Below, piece after piece: positions 25,912-34,947 of a DNA stretch of 64,000 bases. The translations under genes were made by a program, and so were the position numbers. The notes beneath the pieces were generated by a model. The model was not told where the DNA came from. It did no database searches and saw only the letters and a list, made by a program, of their open reading frames with translations. This DNA comes from Chthonomonas calidirosea T49 (lineage in GTDB: Bacteria; Armatimonadota; Chthonomonadetes; Chthonomonadales; Chthonomonadaceae). The stretch spans positions 2,625,325 to 2,689,324 of the forward strand of contig NC_021487.1 of NCBI RefSeq assembly GCF_000427095.1. The letters are read 5' to 3'. Position 1 is the first letter of the stretch; the number at the start of each line of letters is the position of its first letter.

Positions 25912-26142
25912 TCTCTCCGTTAAGCCTTTCCATGCCTGCTAATAGGGTTTTAGGGCCTCTAGGTTATTCCATATTTTTTACCGGTGAACGCGAACGGTAA
26001 CGTGTTGATTGTGGACAGAGTGCCGATTCTCAAAAAAATTTTTTGCACACTCCTCCTTAAAAGCTCCTTAATATTCCTTTTGGTATAACTTGCTTGGAGC
26101 AAGAGCGAAGTTTGCGAGGGGAATGGAAATGTGCTGTAAACG

Positions 26143-26151
26143 TGGTACAAT
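26143..26151 (+). promoter_or_regulatory. Extended -10 promoter for the prepilin gene
   Basis: TG-g-TACAAT, an extended -10 element about 140 bases ahead of the start codon. There is no good -35, as is usual for extended -10 promoters. Confidence 0.5.
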
Positions 26152-26291
26152 GCTAACTGTATCGTTTCCAGCACTTTCTCGATCAACGTCGATCTACCCG
26201 ATCGATGCCGCTCTTTGTTCCTCACCAAAATCCACTTTGTGTCTGAACTCCACAAGGGTTCAGTCCAGCAAAACGGAAGGAGAAAGTCGGT

Positions 26292-27182
26292 ATGCAAGGA
26301 AAGAAGAAGGGTTTTACCCTCATTGAGCTTCTCGTAGTTATCGCCATTATCGCCATTCTCGCGGCGATACTCTTCCCCGTATTTGCGCAAGCGCGCGAAA
26401 AGGCATGTCAGATCTCCTGTTTGTCCAATACAAAACAGGAGATCCTCGGCCTGCTGATGTACGTGCAGGACTACGATGAGACCTGGCCGCGAAACGACGA
26501 CTGCGCAAACGGGGGTACGGTGCCTTTGCCAGGGGCGCCCTCTACGGCCATAGGGTGTAATGGACCTTACGGAGACCGAATCAACCACTACAAATGGTGG
26601 TGGTGGACCTATCCCTACACTAAGAACAACCAGATCATGTTCTGTCCAAGTCGCACTTACGATCAGCCAAGCTGGTTGTACGATGCCGAGATTTTCGGTG
26701 CTGGTTACGGACTTAACCTCGCCATTACCGGAAGTCTGAACACGTACGGAAATCCTAACCGCTATGGCGCGTTTCGCGATTCATGGACGGGTGGCAAGTT
26801 GGCCGGTCTGAACTCGCCGGCTGAAGCCATGTTGACGATGGAGACAAACTACCCTGCTGTTGGCTCTTATGATGTTGGGAACGGCACTCACCTCATCGCT
26901 TATCCAGAGGCGACGCGCGAATACTGGGCGAAGCTGATCTTTCCACCGGATGGCAACCCAAGTAATCCGGTAAACAAAAAGTTCGCCCCACATAACGACG
27001 GATTCAACATCGGCTACTGTGATGGCCATGCAAAATGGATGAAGGCCACGGCGTTCCTCGGCATGTGTCCCACTTCAGCTCAATATGGTGGAATGCCGAT
27101 TCCTAATTACGAGAACATGGCCTATTACACCACGCAGCAACCTTCGTGGACGCAGCCTTGGCCGTTGTGGAACCTCTACTAA
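26292..27182 (+). CDS. DUF1559-type prepilin / pseudopilin-like protein
   Basis: 296 residues. A type IV prepilin leader MQGKKKG is cut before Phe8 in [20 protein letters not shown], with Glu at +5 of the mature protein. The region after the helix has the H-X9-DG type motif ([16 protein letters not shown], about 237-252) and the QDYDETWP segment typical of the large families found in Planctomycetes and Armatimonadota. It is probably exported and assembled by, or cleaved for, a type II secretion or type IV pilus-like machine; no such machinery lies nearby. Ribosome site GGAGA about 9 bases ahead. Confidence 0.88.
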   Translation: MQGKKKGFTLIELLVVIAIIAILAAILFPVFAQAREKACQISCLSNTKQEILGLLMYVQDYDETWPRNDDCANGGTVPLPGAPSTAIGCNGPYGDRINHYKWWWWTYPYTKNNQIMFCPSRTYDQPSWLYDAEIFGAGYGLNLAITGSLNTYGNPNRYGAFRDSWTGGKLAGLNSPAEAMLTMETNYPAVGSYDVGNGTHLIAYPEATREYWAKLIFPPDGNPSNPVNKKFAPHNDGFNIGYCDGHAKWMKATAFLGMCPTSAQYGGMPIPNYENMAYYTTQQPSWTQPWPLWNLY

Positions 27183-27196
27183 GTTGTGAGGACGAG

Positions 27197-27415
27197 ATGA
27201 AGCGACTCAGCATCTTCTTTATGTTCCTCCTGCTTATGACGGTAGGGCTAGCAGGATGCTCCTCGCAACCTTCGGAAAAGCCCTCTCCAAACCATCCGGT
27301 GAGCGAATCGGAAAAGGTACATCAGCAAGAGCAACAGATGGACCAAAGCGCCGGACAGACTATGCAATCACAACCTCCCGCTCCTGAACCGAACGCAGCC
27401 ACCAGCGGCGACTGA
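27197..27415 (+). CDS. Small secreted lipoprotein, uncharacterised
   Basis: 72 residues from the ATG at 27197, chosen because GAGGACGAG precedes it and a lipoprotein signal starts there at once. A longer frame from 27146 overlaps the prepilin. The signal ends in the lipobox LAGC (Cys21). The mature part is Ser/Pro/Gln/Glu-rich and disordered. It follows the prepilin by 14 bases and is cotranscribed with it. No function is recognised. Confidence 0.75.
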   Translation: MKRLSIFFMFLLLMTVGLAGCSSQPSEKPSPNHPVSESEKVHQQEQQMDQSAGQTMQSQPPAPEPNAATSGD

Positions 27416-27430
27416 TGGGGTAGGCTATCC

Positions 27431-27470
27431 AGCAAAGTAGGGCGAAGCAACTGCTTCGCCCTACTTTGCT
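27431..27470. terminator. Strong bidirectional terminator hairpin between convergent genes
   Basis: A perfect 18-bp stem (27431-27448 with 27453-27470) closed by AACT. The right arm contains the TAG stop (27461-27463) of the minus-strand GH5 gene. There is no long T-run on either side, only TTT beyond the plus-side arm. It ends the prepilin-lipoprotein transcript and probably the GH5 transcript. Confidence 0.75.
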
Positions 27471-28732
27471 TTAAGCGCCTGTTGAAGCGCCATTGTGAGA
27501 GAAGTATTCTCCTCGAGGTTCGCTGTTTTCACCTGATCCATTTTGGCGATCAGCGCCGACTCGCTATCCCGATAGGGATCGAGCGGCTGCGCTATGGGAT
27601 GGGTATTATGATATAGTCCCCACATGGAGGTGTCTCCATTTCGCATGGTCACTTTGTAGGTCCAGAGCGACCACGAGATCTGTTGGGCATTTAGCATTTG
27701 TGCCCATGTGACCAAGGTTTGAGGCGTGCCATGTGGCTCTAGATTGAACTCGCCGAGGTAGAAGGGGGTTTTTCGTTGTTGATAGATAGTTTGTTCTACG
27801 TTCGCGATGAGCCCTCGGAGCGCGTTCAAATGATCTTGGGCGGATTTTGCTTGGAACTGGTAGGAGTGAGCGCTAAGCACAGCGTTTGTCCAGCCAAGCA
27901 CATTAGGATAGGGCATATTGGACAGCCCAGTGTAGCCATCTTCGAAAAAGAGGAGATGCCGTTTGTCTACAGAACGTATGGCCTGGTAGAGGCGGTCTTC
28001 CGCGAGGTAGATCATGGCCGTATTAGGAGCCCCCATCGGCTCGTTCAGCAGGTCGTAACCCGCTATTTCGGGGCGATCACGATAGCGTGCGGCGATGTTT
28101 CGCCAGAGGTTCTCGGCTCTCTCCAGATAGCTAGGGTCGTAAAAAAAGCGGTTGCGCCCCTCTTCCCCCGTGTGGTGATCGCGACTTTGGCGACCTGGTG
28201 CGCCATGCATGTCCAAAACGACGTAGAGGCCGTATTTGCCTGCCCATTCAACGGCCTTATCCAACCAAAGCCAAGGGTTTGATTCCTCTTCAAACAGATC
28301 GTGGAGGAAGGGAAGGCGTACGCAGTTGAAGCCGATATCACGAATGCGCCTGAAATCCTCCTCTGTTATCCAGTGATCGCGCCAGGCGGCCATCAGACGA
28401 AGCTTACTTGCTTTGCTCAAGCGTGTTTGTAGAACGTTCCACAAAGAAACGTGATCGCGAATTGGAGGTAGATCGCTGCCGGAGGGCGGTTCGGTAATAA
28501 ACGGCAACATCCACATCTCCTCGACGAGCCACCCTCCGAGGTTAATGCCTTGAAGAACAACAGGGTTTCCCTTTTCGTCTACGATCTGCGTGCCGAGTGT
28601 CCGCAGCCAAGGCATAGTAGAGGCGCTCTCACGGTGCGGTGTTGCTGCCAATGAGGGCGCGTCCTTGGTGCTATAACAGGCAGCTGCAAGCAGTCCACAG
28701 CCATTTGCTAACAAGTGACGCCGGGAGATCAT
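27461..28732 (-). CDS. GH5-family glycoside hydrolase, Tat-type lipoprotein
   Basis: 423 residues. The N-terminus has a twin-arginine-like start (SRRHLL) and a lipobox LAAAC (Cys19), so it is likely exported folded and lipid-anchored. The (beta/alpha)8 barrel has NLGGWL near the start of the domain, the acid/base Glu231 in DLLNEP and the nucleophile Glu328 in YLGEFN. The opening resembles exo-beta-1,3-glucanase-like and related GH5 subfamilies; cellulase or mannanase activity cannot be excluded. It overlaps the upstream glycoside-hydrolase-like gene by 4 bases, so the two are translated together and may act on the same polysaccharide. Confidence 0.87.
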   Translation of the reverse strand: MISRRHLLANGCGLLAAACYSTKDAPSLAATPHRESASTMPWLRTLGTQIVDEKGNPVVLQGINLGGWLVEEMWMLPFITEPPSGSDLPPIRDHVSLWNVLQTRLSKASKLRLMAAWRDHWITEEDFRRIRDIGFNCVRLPFLHDLFEEESNPWLWLDKAVEWAGKYGLYVVLDMHGAPGRQSRDHHTGEEGRNRFFYDPSYLERAENLWRNIAARYRDRPEIAGYDLLNEPMGAPNTAMIYLAEDRLYQAIRSVDKRHLLFFEDGYTGLSNMPYPNVLGWTNAVLSAHSYQFQAKSAQDHLNALRGLIANVEQTIYQQRKTPFYLGEFNLEPHGTPQTLVTWAQMLNAQQISWSLWTYKVTMRNGDTSMWGLYHNTHPIAQPLDPYRDSESALIAKMDQVKTANLEENTSLTMALQQALKAK

Positions 28733-30612
28733 CTCTTTGAAGCCACCTCTCTACGCTCATCTATAAAGCGATAGTTGAAGCGCCCATCAGGAGCGCTGTC
28801 GCCTTCATACCAAAAGTTAATAATGTTCTCATTGCCGCCTATCGGTACGTTATCTACCCAATGAAAATCGAACGTGGTTTTCTGTAGATTCGTCAATCCG
28901 AGAATACTTCTTGGCACGATAACCATCAGCTCATTGCCTCTAGCACGGTAGGCAATGCGCCACACTTTCCCGGTGCGCAGACTCTGGATGGTCGTAACAG
29001 TAGGACTAAGCACTTTATGATTCACCACAAAGTCGTAGCCGTGCCAGCCGGTTTTGGGGTTTTGGTCGCTATCAATCAGCAATTGCATCCAGTTGGGATC
29101 CGTATAAGGGCTTAGTTTTTCTCGCGTGCGGGCATAAAAGTAGATGTTTTTTGCATCACAGGCTACTTTCGCTTCGATGATATCGTTACGGCCGGAGTTG
29201 TCCACATAGTAGTTGGTGCCCCATCCGGGCCAATCGCGGTGCATGGTGTTGCCGATGAAGTTAAGAAAATCCGGCGAGATATTTTGCCATGCCTCGAAAT
29301 CGCCAAGGGGGACGGTATGGAAGCCATGTGCAATCGGTATAGGGCGTACCCCTTTGTATCGGCGAATGTTTTCCACTAGTTGCATGTAGTAGTCATCGCC
29401 GAAGCCGCCTTTCATCGGCATGATATCTCGGCTAAACTCTTCATTGTACTCGTCCACAAAGTAGAATGTGCCCTGTGGTGCTGGTTTGCCTAGAAAATGG
29501 AGCGAAGGGCCTGGTGAGGGAAAAGCCATCGCGGTCCACTCGTTCCAGCCCGTGACAAATACAAACAACGGATCTACTTGCAGGGCGCGATCCCACTGCT
29601 CTTGGAAATAGATCCCCTTGTTCACGTCGGCAGCGATGTCCTGGTCGTTTAGAGGGGGCTCGTAGCCTCCATGGTCCGGTGCCCCATGGTAGCTTCTACC
29701 GATATCGTTTACGGGGTGGCTAGCCACGGCAACGGGCAGCTCTTCGGGAGCGTTAGGATCGGTATGCCAGCCCCAGCGCTGTGGATAGTTGTCAATCCAC
29801 TGCCACTTGTCCTGGCCTGGATCCCATGCCCATGAATAGCGCCAGGTAAAGAAGTCGCGGATTTTGGGATCGAGCGGTGAGCCATCATCCATTTTTGCGT
29901 TCTTATCGCCAAGGATAAGCGGTTTGCCTTGCCAATAGAACCAGAGGTCTGGGAAGAGGTTACGAGAGTAGAAGTCGTTATAAAGCTTCGTAACGGTGTA
30001 GCCACCCCGAGAGTGGGTAACGAAGGCGAACTGCGGGGTGGGATTACCCTGCAGGCGCATCTGTTCTGCAACGGCCATGATCTGAAGGTAGACCGGTTGA
30101 TAAGTTAGTGCATTGGTTATATCAAAGAGGATCACATCAACGCCGGCCTCTTCAAGCATCTGCAGGTTATGTCGTATCACCCAAGGGTCATCGGCCATAT
30201 AGTAGCCTACAGCCGGCTCTCCCCACCAGTAGACCGCATAAGGTTGCCAGCCCTGCGGTTTCGTGAGAGGATCTCCATGAAGTTCTCGGATGATCTCTGT
30301 GTTGTCATGTAGGTTGCGGGGCTCGTCGTAGGTGGCATGGCCGCCGGCATCGTAACGTGCCAACATGCCTTGCGTGATGAAATAAAAGATGCCGACAAAG
30401 CGGCGGCGGGGCGGATGGGTATCGGTTGCTGTTGGTAGCTTTCTGCCAAGTGCATCCACGCCTACCCATGTATCGAATGCGAGGTCGCGAACGCCGGGCG
30501 CCTGCGGCACGGGGACATCGGGAGGAGTAGGTTTTTGTTGAGCCTTGGTGGGTTTTACAAAGGAGATGAGAAGCAACAAGGCTCCCACAAGAGCTCGTAG
30601 ACAACGGGACAT
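28729..30612 (-). CDS. Secreted TIM-barrel glycoside-hydrolase-like protein (GH71/GH99-like) with C-terminal beta domain
   Basis: About 627 residues from the ATG at 30612, picked because AGGAGA lies 7 bases ahead and a signal peptide (ending PTKAQ) follows. Upstream in-frame codons to 30804 lack these. The body has VGIFYFITQG, YYMADDPWVIRHNLQMLEEA and GVDVILFDITN, resembling secreted hydrolases related to GH71/GH99, then GWNEWTA near the barrel end. The last 150 residues resemble a carbohydrate-binding beta-sandwich (KNIYFYARTREKLSP, GYDFVVNHKV). Catalytic residues are not assigned. Coupled to the GH5 lipoprotein by a 4-base overlap. Confidence 0.68.
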   Translation of the reverse strand: MSRCLRALVGALLLLISFVKPTKAQQKPTPPDVPVPQAPGVRDLAFDTWVGVDALGRKLPTATDTHPPRRRFVGIFYFITQGMLARYDAGGHATYDEPRNLHDNTEIIRELHGDPLTKPQGWQPYAVYWWGEPAVGYYMADDPWVIRHNLQMLEEAGVDVILFDITNALTYQPVYLQIMAVAEQMRLQGNPTPQFAFVTHSRGGYTVTKLYNDFYSRNLFPDLWFYWQGKPLILGDKNAKMDDGSPLDPKIRDFFTWRYSWAWDPGQDKWQWIDNYPQRWGWHTDPNAPEELPVAVASHPVNDIGRSYHGAPDHGGYEPPLNDQDIAADVNKGIYFQEQWDRALQVDPLFVFVTGWNEWTAMAFPSPGPSLHFLGKPAPQGTFYFVDEYNEEFSRDIMPMKGGFGDDYYMQLVENIRRYKGVRPIPIAHGFHTVPLGDFEAWQNISPDFLNFIGNTMHRDWPGWGTNYYVDNSGRNDIIEAKVACDAKNIYFYARTREKLSPYTDPNWMQLLIDSDQNPKTGWHGYDFVVNHKVLSPTVTTIQSLRTGKVWRIAYRARGNELMVIVPRSILGLTNLQKTTFDFHWVDNVPIGGNENIINFWYEGDSAPDGRFNYRFIDERREVASKR

Positions 30613-30799
30613 GAGGGAATCTCCTTTCGAGGAAGAGTGCTTTGCTGGATAAATTGAGGAAAAAGGGCGAACTTTCCTGCCTGTTGCTTCGGATAGGGGA
30701 ACGTTTTTCTGAGAAGGAATCTGTTTTGTAAAAAGCAAAATGGCAACTGCGATCTTCAAGTCATCGCAGAAAATGTGCCTTCCATGTCTGCTTCGGAAC

Positions 30800-30835
30800 A
30801 ACAAGGGAGTATCTTTGCGAAGATACTCCCTTGTT
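30800..30835 (-). terminator. Perfect 16-bp hairpin, probable terminator
   Basis: 16 paired bases (30800-30815 with 30820-30835) and a 4-base loop TGCG. It lies between the small four-Cys gene and the glycoside-hydrolase-like gene, both on the minus strand. Minus-side sequence after the stem is only modestly T-rich (GTTGTTCC). Confidence 0.65.
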
Positions 30836-30890
30836 TATGTCAAGCATCTCTGCTTCGTTGGCTATGTTGGCAGAGGAGATAGGGCGGGGT

Positions 30891-30923
30891 GCCTGTCTGC
30901 CTGCTGAGCAGAGGCAGGTAGGC
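30891..30923 (-). terminator. Hairpin directly after the four-Cys gene
   Basis: An outer 4-bp stem and an inner 6-bp stem (CTGCCT/AGGCAG) with a GT/GT internal loop. It begins one base beyond the TAA stop at 30925. Probably a terminator or stabilising 3' end. Confidence 0.45.
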
Positions 30924-30924
30924 C

Positions 30925-31128
30925 TTAGCTCTCTTCTTGTATGGAGCGCGGGGTTTCCGATATCTCCTCGGTCTGCCAGTTATCGCAGTCGAATCGGCGG
31001 CAATGCAGCATTCGCCGGCTTGTGCCGTTTTCCATCTCCACCGTAGCGATGGAGGCGTAGCGGCAAGATAAGCAGAGCGACGGTTCGAGAAGTCGAACGA
31101 TCTTTAAGCGTGTATCCTCATTTTTCAT
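30925..31128 (-). CDS. Small four-cysteine, putative zinc-binding protein
   Basis: 67 residues from the ATG at 31128, which has GAGGA about 8-9 bases ahead; an ATG at 31137 would add three residues. Four Cys lie in two pairs, CLSC (about 16-19) and CRRFDC (about 43-48), with basic and acidic residues between. That layout fits a small zinc ribbon or treble-clef-like knuckle. It has no signal peptide, so it is probably cytoplasmic. I know no named family. It is followed by a hairpin and lies 87 bases after the STAS-like gene, so the two may share a transcript. Confidence 0.65.
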   Translation of the reverse strand: MKNEDTRLKIVRLLEPSLCLSCRYASIATVEMENGTSRRMLHCRRFDCDNWQTEEISETPRSIQEES

Positions 31129-31214
31129 AGAGTGCATCCTCGGTATTCATCTGTCGGTCGGTGGCCTGTGTTTGGCGTGCCCTATCTGTTGGACGAAATA
31201 AGTTCTGCGTTCGT

Positions 31215-31649
31215 TCAGACGGGCTGAAGACCTCTCTCGTTATCGGGTGTCATTAGGTGCGCGCGCACCACAACACTCTGTCCGCATTGGCTTCGCCCGC
31301 GCAGATGGCAGATAGCCTCCTCTTCGGTAAGCGCCCACTGCAGGCGTTGTCTTCGTAGTGCAGAGGCGATGCGAACGTGTTCCCTGTTGCCCACAACTTC
31401 GAGACGTCCGTAATGAGCGGCGAGACGTTCTCCTAGCGTTTCGAAGGCGTGCCACCAGGCTAAGTCGAGCAAAGGAAGACGATGTGCTTTAGCGAGGTTG
31501 ATCACGACCTCGAAGTGAGCAGTGAGCAAGAGGTAGTTGATAGCCTCTGCCAACTGCTGCTGAATGCCTTCATTCCATTCGCCCTCCAGTGTGAGCACGG
31601 GTATGCCGCTATGCAGATAAAGGTGTAGCTTGCACGACGTGTTTTCCAT
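31215..31649 (-). CDS. STAS-domain-like protein, uncharacterised
   Basis: 144 residues. The pattern LHSGIPVLTLEGEWNEGIQQQL, then FEVVINLAKAHRLPLLDLAWWHAF, then GRLEVVGNREHVR follows the strand-helix order of an anti-anti-sigma (STAS) domain. The Asp-Ser phosphoacceptor pair expected after the second strand is not seen (Leu-Leu-Asp-Leu), so phospho-regulation is doubtful. No partner anti-sigma kinase lies nearby. Ribosome site GAGGA close ahead of the ATG at 31649. The fold assignment rests on pattern only. Confidence 0.55.
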   Translation of the reverse strand: MENTSCKLHLYLHSGIPVLTLEGEWNEGIQQQLAEAINYLLLTAHFEVVINLAKAHRLPLLDLAWWHAFETLGERLAAHYGRLEVVGNREHVRIASALRRQRLQWALTEEEAICHLRGRSQCGQSVVVRAHLMTPDNERGLQPV

Positions 31650-31945
31650 GGGTTCCTCAAAAGCTCTCTACCGAGAACGTTTGGCTTCATTATCGGCAGG
31701 AGCGCTTGAGAAAAGGAGGGGAAAGAGAGAACTTGGCATTCCGCTCGCTCTTTTCCTCAGGAACCACCGTTCCCAGTCTCGTTATTCCATATTTCCACCT
31801 GAAATTTACCATAAGAAAGTTTGACGGGCAGTGGGGAAGGAGGTGCGAATCGCCTCCGGCAGGAATTCTCGGATTTTTCCAGAAAGTGTAACTCCTGTAA
31901 GGGCGCCATTCATCGCGCCCCAAATCTCATCTTGAGGAGGTTTAG

Positions 31946-34942
31946 GTGGTCTCTCGATACCCCTTAATTTGCGGGATTGTGTGTTGGCTTGCACTGAGCT
32001 GCTTTGGTCTATGGACAAAGGCTGCTGCTCAGGTACCTGAGGACATTTTGCGTGAGGTTCCCCCTCACTTTGAGGTCCCTTCCGGCTCCTATACGCTTGT
32101 GGCTACATGGGCGGCTGCGGGGACGCTCTATAAACATGGAACGGGCAAGGCTGTTTCCGACCCTCAAGCCACGGAGAGCAAAGCTTGGGAGGCCTCAGTG
32201 GGGGAACCGAGCGCTGCCATGCTCTACGGACCTTACATCACAACCTTGCCCCAGGGCGATTATGTGGCATTTGCCCGTGTCGAGCGCACCAGCTCCACCG
32301 ATGAAGAGATCGTAGGCACGCTAGATGCATGCATAGATTACGGACAGAATATCCTGAACTCGGTAGATTTAGCCACGGCCGATCTTCCCCGTGAACACTA
32401 CGTGGAGATTCCGCTGCCATTCCACTATCCTGGTGGGGCGCTTGAGGTACGTGTGAACTGGGCGGGATATGCGAACTTGCGAGTGGATAAAGTGACGCTG
32501 TTTCGAGTAGAAGGGGCAAACCTCTCTCAGTTTATTCATCGAGCGCCGCCGGCCCGCGAGAGCGGGGAACCGAACCATTTAACTCCTCTCTTCGCGCCAG
32601 CAGGGACGCCTCTGTTTCCTCGCTCGCACACGCCTGCTTCCACACTAGAGGTGCTTGATCTGCGGAAGCAGGGGCCTTCTTGGCAACTCCTTTTGCTGAG
32701 CCTACAAGGGCTGGTCAATCGTCAAAGGCCCCGCATCTACTATCTCCTCAACGACCAAGACCCGTTTTGGTTGCGATGGATGCGCCAAAATGGTTGGATC
32801 AAGGGATGGAAGGAAGTAACCGATCCTCACCAGCTTCTCCAGGAGTATCGCAGCGTCTATCATGGGCTTGTGGTAACAGACCCCACACGGCCAGCATCGG
32901 TGAACGTTGCAACCATGATCGCCAGCATTGACGACCTTTTGGTCGCTACGCCCTCGTTAGCAAAAGAGCTTGGGCTTCCTGTAAAGGAGGATTTAAGAGG
33001 ACGTTGGACGACAGATGTACAGGCCTATCAGTGGGCGTTTGACAATTTGTGGCCTCACCTCAATCATGAGGTGATCTCTTGCACCTATCCGCAGCAAATG
33101 CCGCTGCGCGATTACCTTGTGGAGAATCGCATCTTTATCTTCTGGATTTCGGGGCCTATTGACGGGGCAAGGCCAGGAGCTGATCCGACAGCAGAAATGC
33201 ACCTTATGGAGCAGCTTCTTGCCAAAATGCCAGCGGACGCTCCTGTCATCAGCTATCCCTATGCCGGGCAGGATGTCGGAGTTGGCGAAGGGCCTGGAGT
33301 TACTCTCTTTGCTGAGTTTGGGCGCTATTTGGTAGGTAGTACCGACTGCAGCAACCTCAGTGTGCATAGCGGGATTCGGCTGCCGAATTTTCACCAGCGC
33401 CACCCAGCGCCGCCGAAGTTAGACCCGCGCAAAGTCTACGTCTCCTGGATCCTCTCGGATGGCGACAATCTGCCGGTACTCAGTGTTTTCAACTTCCCGG
33501 TGCTCTGGAAAAGCCCGGTACGAGGTACTATGCCCATCGGCTGGACGATATCGCCCTCGTCTTGGCTGCTTATGCCCGATATCGCCAACTACTACTACCA
33601 AACGGCCTCGCCAGATGATCAGTTCGTGGGGGCCGTCTCCGGCATTGGTTATACCTATCCTGATTCGTTCGGGGCGCGTTACAAGGCGCCTTATCGCCAA
33701 GAGGTCTTCGATCGCTTTCTGTATCAAACGGCCGAGGGCTATCGTCATATGGATATCGTGGACGGCTGGATTATGGGCATTACGCACGACTCGCTATTAG
33801 ACCGTTATGCCGAGGACATTCCCACATTGCAGGCGCTCTTCCCAGACTACGGACGCCGTGTGGGTTCTTACGATGAGGCCACCTACCCGATTGTTCGCAA
33901 CCTACCGGTGTTCCATGCGGTGACGAATTGGAATGGCCAGCTGTCACGTGAGGAGCAGATCGATTCATTAGTGGAGCAGATAAAGGCTATTACACCGGAA
34001 CGTCGCCCCGCTTTTCTGCATCTATTTGCGCTCAACTGGTTCACCGATCTCTCCATGTTACCAGAGATCATGAGGCGCTTAGGTCCCGACTATGTGGTAG
34101 TGCGCCCGGATGTGCTAGGGGCTCTCTATAGAGAGTATCTGAAGAAAGAAAAGCTGCTGGTGAGCTGTCCAAATCTCATAGCGCGTATCATTGGGTTGCC
34201 TTTACGATTCCAATGCACATTAGAGAACGTGGAATCGCATCCGGTCTCTGCACAGGTTCGAGTGACGGACGGCATGACGGACGTTGAGATAGAGGGAAAT
34301 CTAGCCGCGTTGGCTCCAGATGTGAAAGTCCCTGTAAGCGTGGCCGGTGTGCCACAAGCAGATACGGTGCAGCTTGAAGCGACGGTAGAAGGGGGCCCCT
34401 CGCACCGAACAACGGTACAGCTGCGCTCGATCGACCCAAGTGAACTTGTGGGCGGTTTAGAGGTGCTGCGGACAAAAAGTGGTACGCTTCCCACATTGAG
34501 CTATGTTCAGCATTTTGATGTGAGCGCTCTCGCCCACCAAACAGGCGCTATGGTTACGGATCCTAGAGCGATTGGGGGCAGGGCTTGGCAGGTCTTACCG
34601 GGGAAAGACCAGGCAGGTCATGCGCTTTTCGGCCCCTATGTGCCGATGCCGGCGGGAGACTACTTGGCGTTGTTCCGCATAGAGCGCGTAGGAGAACAAG
34701 AGGGCTCCGTAGGCTTAGTAGATAGCTGTGTAGGAGGTGGGGTGCCTGTGCTCGCCGAACGTGGGGTGCTCCTGTCGGAGCTGCCACTAGGCCGTTATGT
34801 GTACGTCCCTCTTGTTTTTCATCATCCCGGCGGCGCCTTAGAAACGCGCTTCTATTGGGATGGTAAGGTGGGCGTGCGGATGGATGGGGTAGATCTATGG
34901 CGCATCAGCGGCGGTACAACGACCACGATGCGTCGCCCCTAG
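31946..34942 (+). CDS. Secreted GxGYxYP-family putative glycoside hydrolase with duplicated flanking modules
   Basis: 998 residues from a GTG at 31946, with GAGGAGG about 5 bases ahead. A signal peptide (to about 28, AAAQ) is followed by a beta-rich module (about 35-198), a GxGYxYP N-terminal domain, and the family motif GIGYTYP at 566-572 within the TIM-barrel-like domain. A linker beta domain and a C-terminal module (about 838-990) follow, and the latter repeats the N-terminal module: both contain FGPYVPMPAGDYLALFRIER-like and FHHPGGALETRFYW-like segments. The family is predicted to cleave glycans, but activity is not established. Unusually large. Two hairpins follow the stop. Confidence 0.82.
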   Translation: MVSRYPLICGIVCWLALSCFGLWTKAAAQVPEDILREVPPHFEVPSGSYTLVATWAAAGTLYKHGTGKAVSDPQATESKAWEASVGEPSAAMLYGPYITTLPQGDYVAFARVERTSSTDEEIVGTLDACIDYGQNILNSVDLATADLPREHYVEIPLPFHYPGGALEVRVNWAGYANLRVDKVTLFRVEGANLSQFIHRAPPARESGEPNHLTPLFAPAGTPLFPRSHTPASTLEVLDLRKQGPSWQLLLLSLQGLVNRQRPRIYYLLNDQDPFWLRWMRQNGWIKGWKEVTDPHQLLQEYRSVYHGLVVTDPTRPASVNVATMIASIDDLLVATPSLAKELGLPVKEDLRGRWTTDVQAYQWAFDNLWPHLNHEVISCTYPQQMPLRDYLVENRIFIFWISGPIDGARPGADPTAEMHLMEQLLAKMPADAPVISYPYAGQDVGVGEGPGVTLFAEFGRYLVGSTDCSNLSVHSGIRLPNFHQRHPAPPKLDPRKVYVSWILSDGDNLPVLSVFNFPVLWKSPVRGTMPIGWTISPSSWLLMPDIANYYYQTASPDDQFVGAVSGIGYTYPDSFGARYKAPYRQEVFDRFLYQTAEGYRHMDIVDGWIMGITHDSLLDRYAEDIPTLQALFPDYGRRVGSYDEATYPIVRNLPVFHAVTNWNGQLSREEQIDSLVEQIKAITPERRPAFLHLFALNWFTDLSMLPEIMRRLGPDYVVVRPDVLGALYREYLKKEKLLVSCPNLIARIIGLPLRFQCTLENVESHPVSAQVRVTDGMTDVEIEGNLAALAPDVKVPVSVAGVPQADTVQLEATVEGGPSHRTTVQLRSIDPSELVGGLEVLRTKSGTLPTLSYVQHFDVSALAHQTGAMVTDPRAIGGRAWQVLPGKDQAGHALFGPYVPMPAGDYLALFRIERVGEQEGSVGLVDSCVGGGVPVLAERGVLLSELPLGRYVYVPLVFHHPGGALETRFYWDGKVGVRMDGVDLWRISGGTTTTMRRP

Positions 34943-34947
34943 CTCAT

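Larger units (their letters stand above)
25852..26291. other. Divergent intergenic region between rex and the prepilin gene
   Basis: It holds the rex promoter and operator (minus) and a prepilin promoter (plus), given separately. Also seen: a 6-bp inverted repeat TTACCG...CGGTAA (25978-26000, 11-base loop) and an A7T6 tract (26032-26044) that would bend DNA. The prepilin leader has a CTGAAC...GTTCAG hairpin. A 209-codon minus-strand open frame crossing this region and the prepilin gene is rejected as coding. Confidence 0.6.
30613..30924. other. Intergenic region with two hairpins
   Basis: It contains the leader of the glycoside-hydrolase-like gene (minus) and two hairpins listed separately. 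No further gene is supported; the frame extending the hydrolase to 30804 has no signal or domain. Confidence 0.5.

Noticed and set aside
25959-26588. 209-codon minus-strand open frame across the rex-prepilin gap and the prepilin gene
   Set aside because: It is antisense to a clear prepilin gene with a prepilin leader, has no ribosome site or domain, and has unlikely composition. It is chance open frame.
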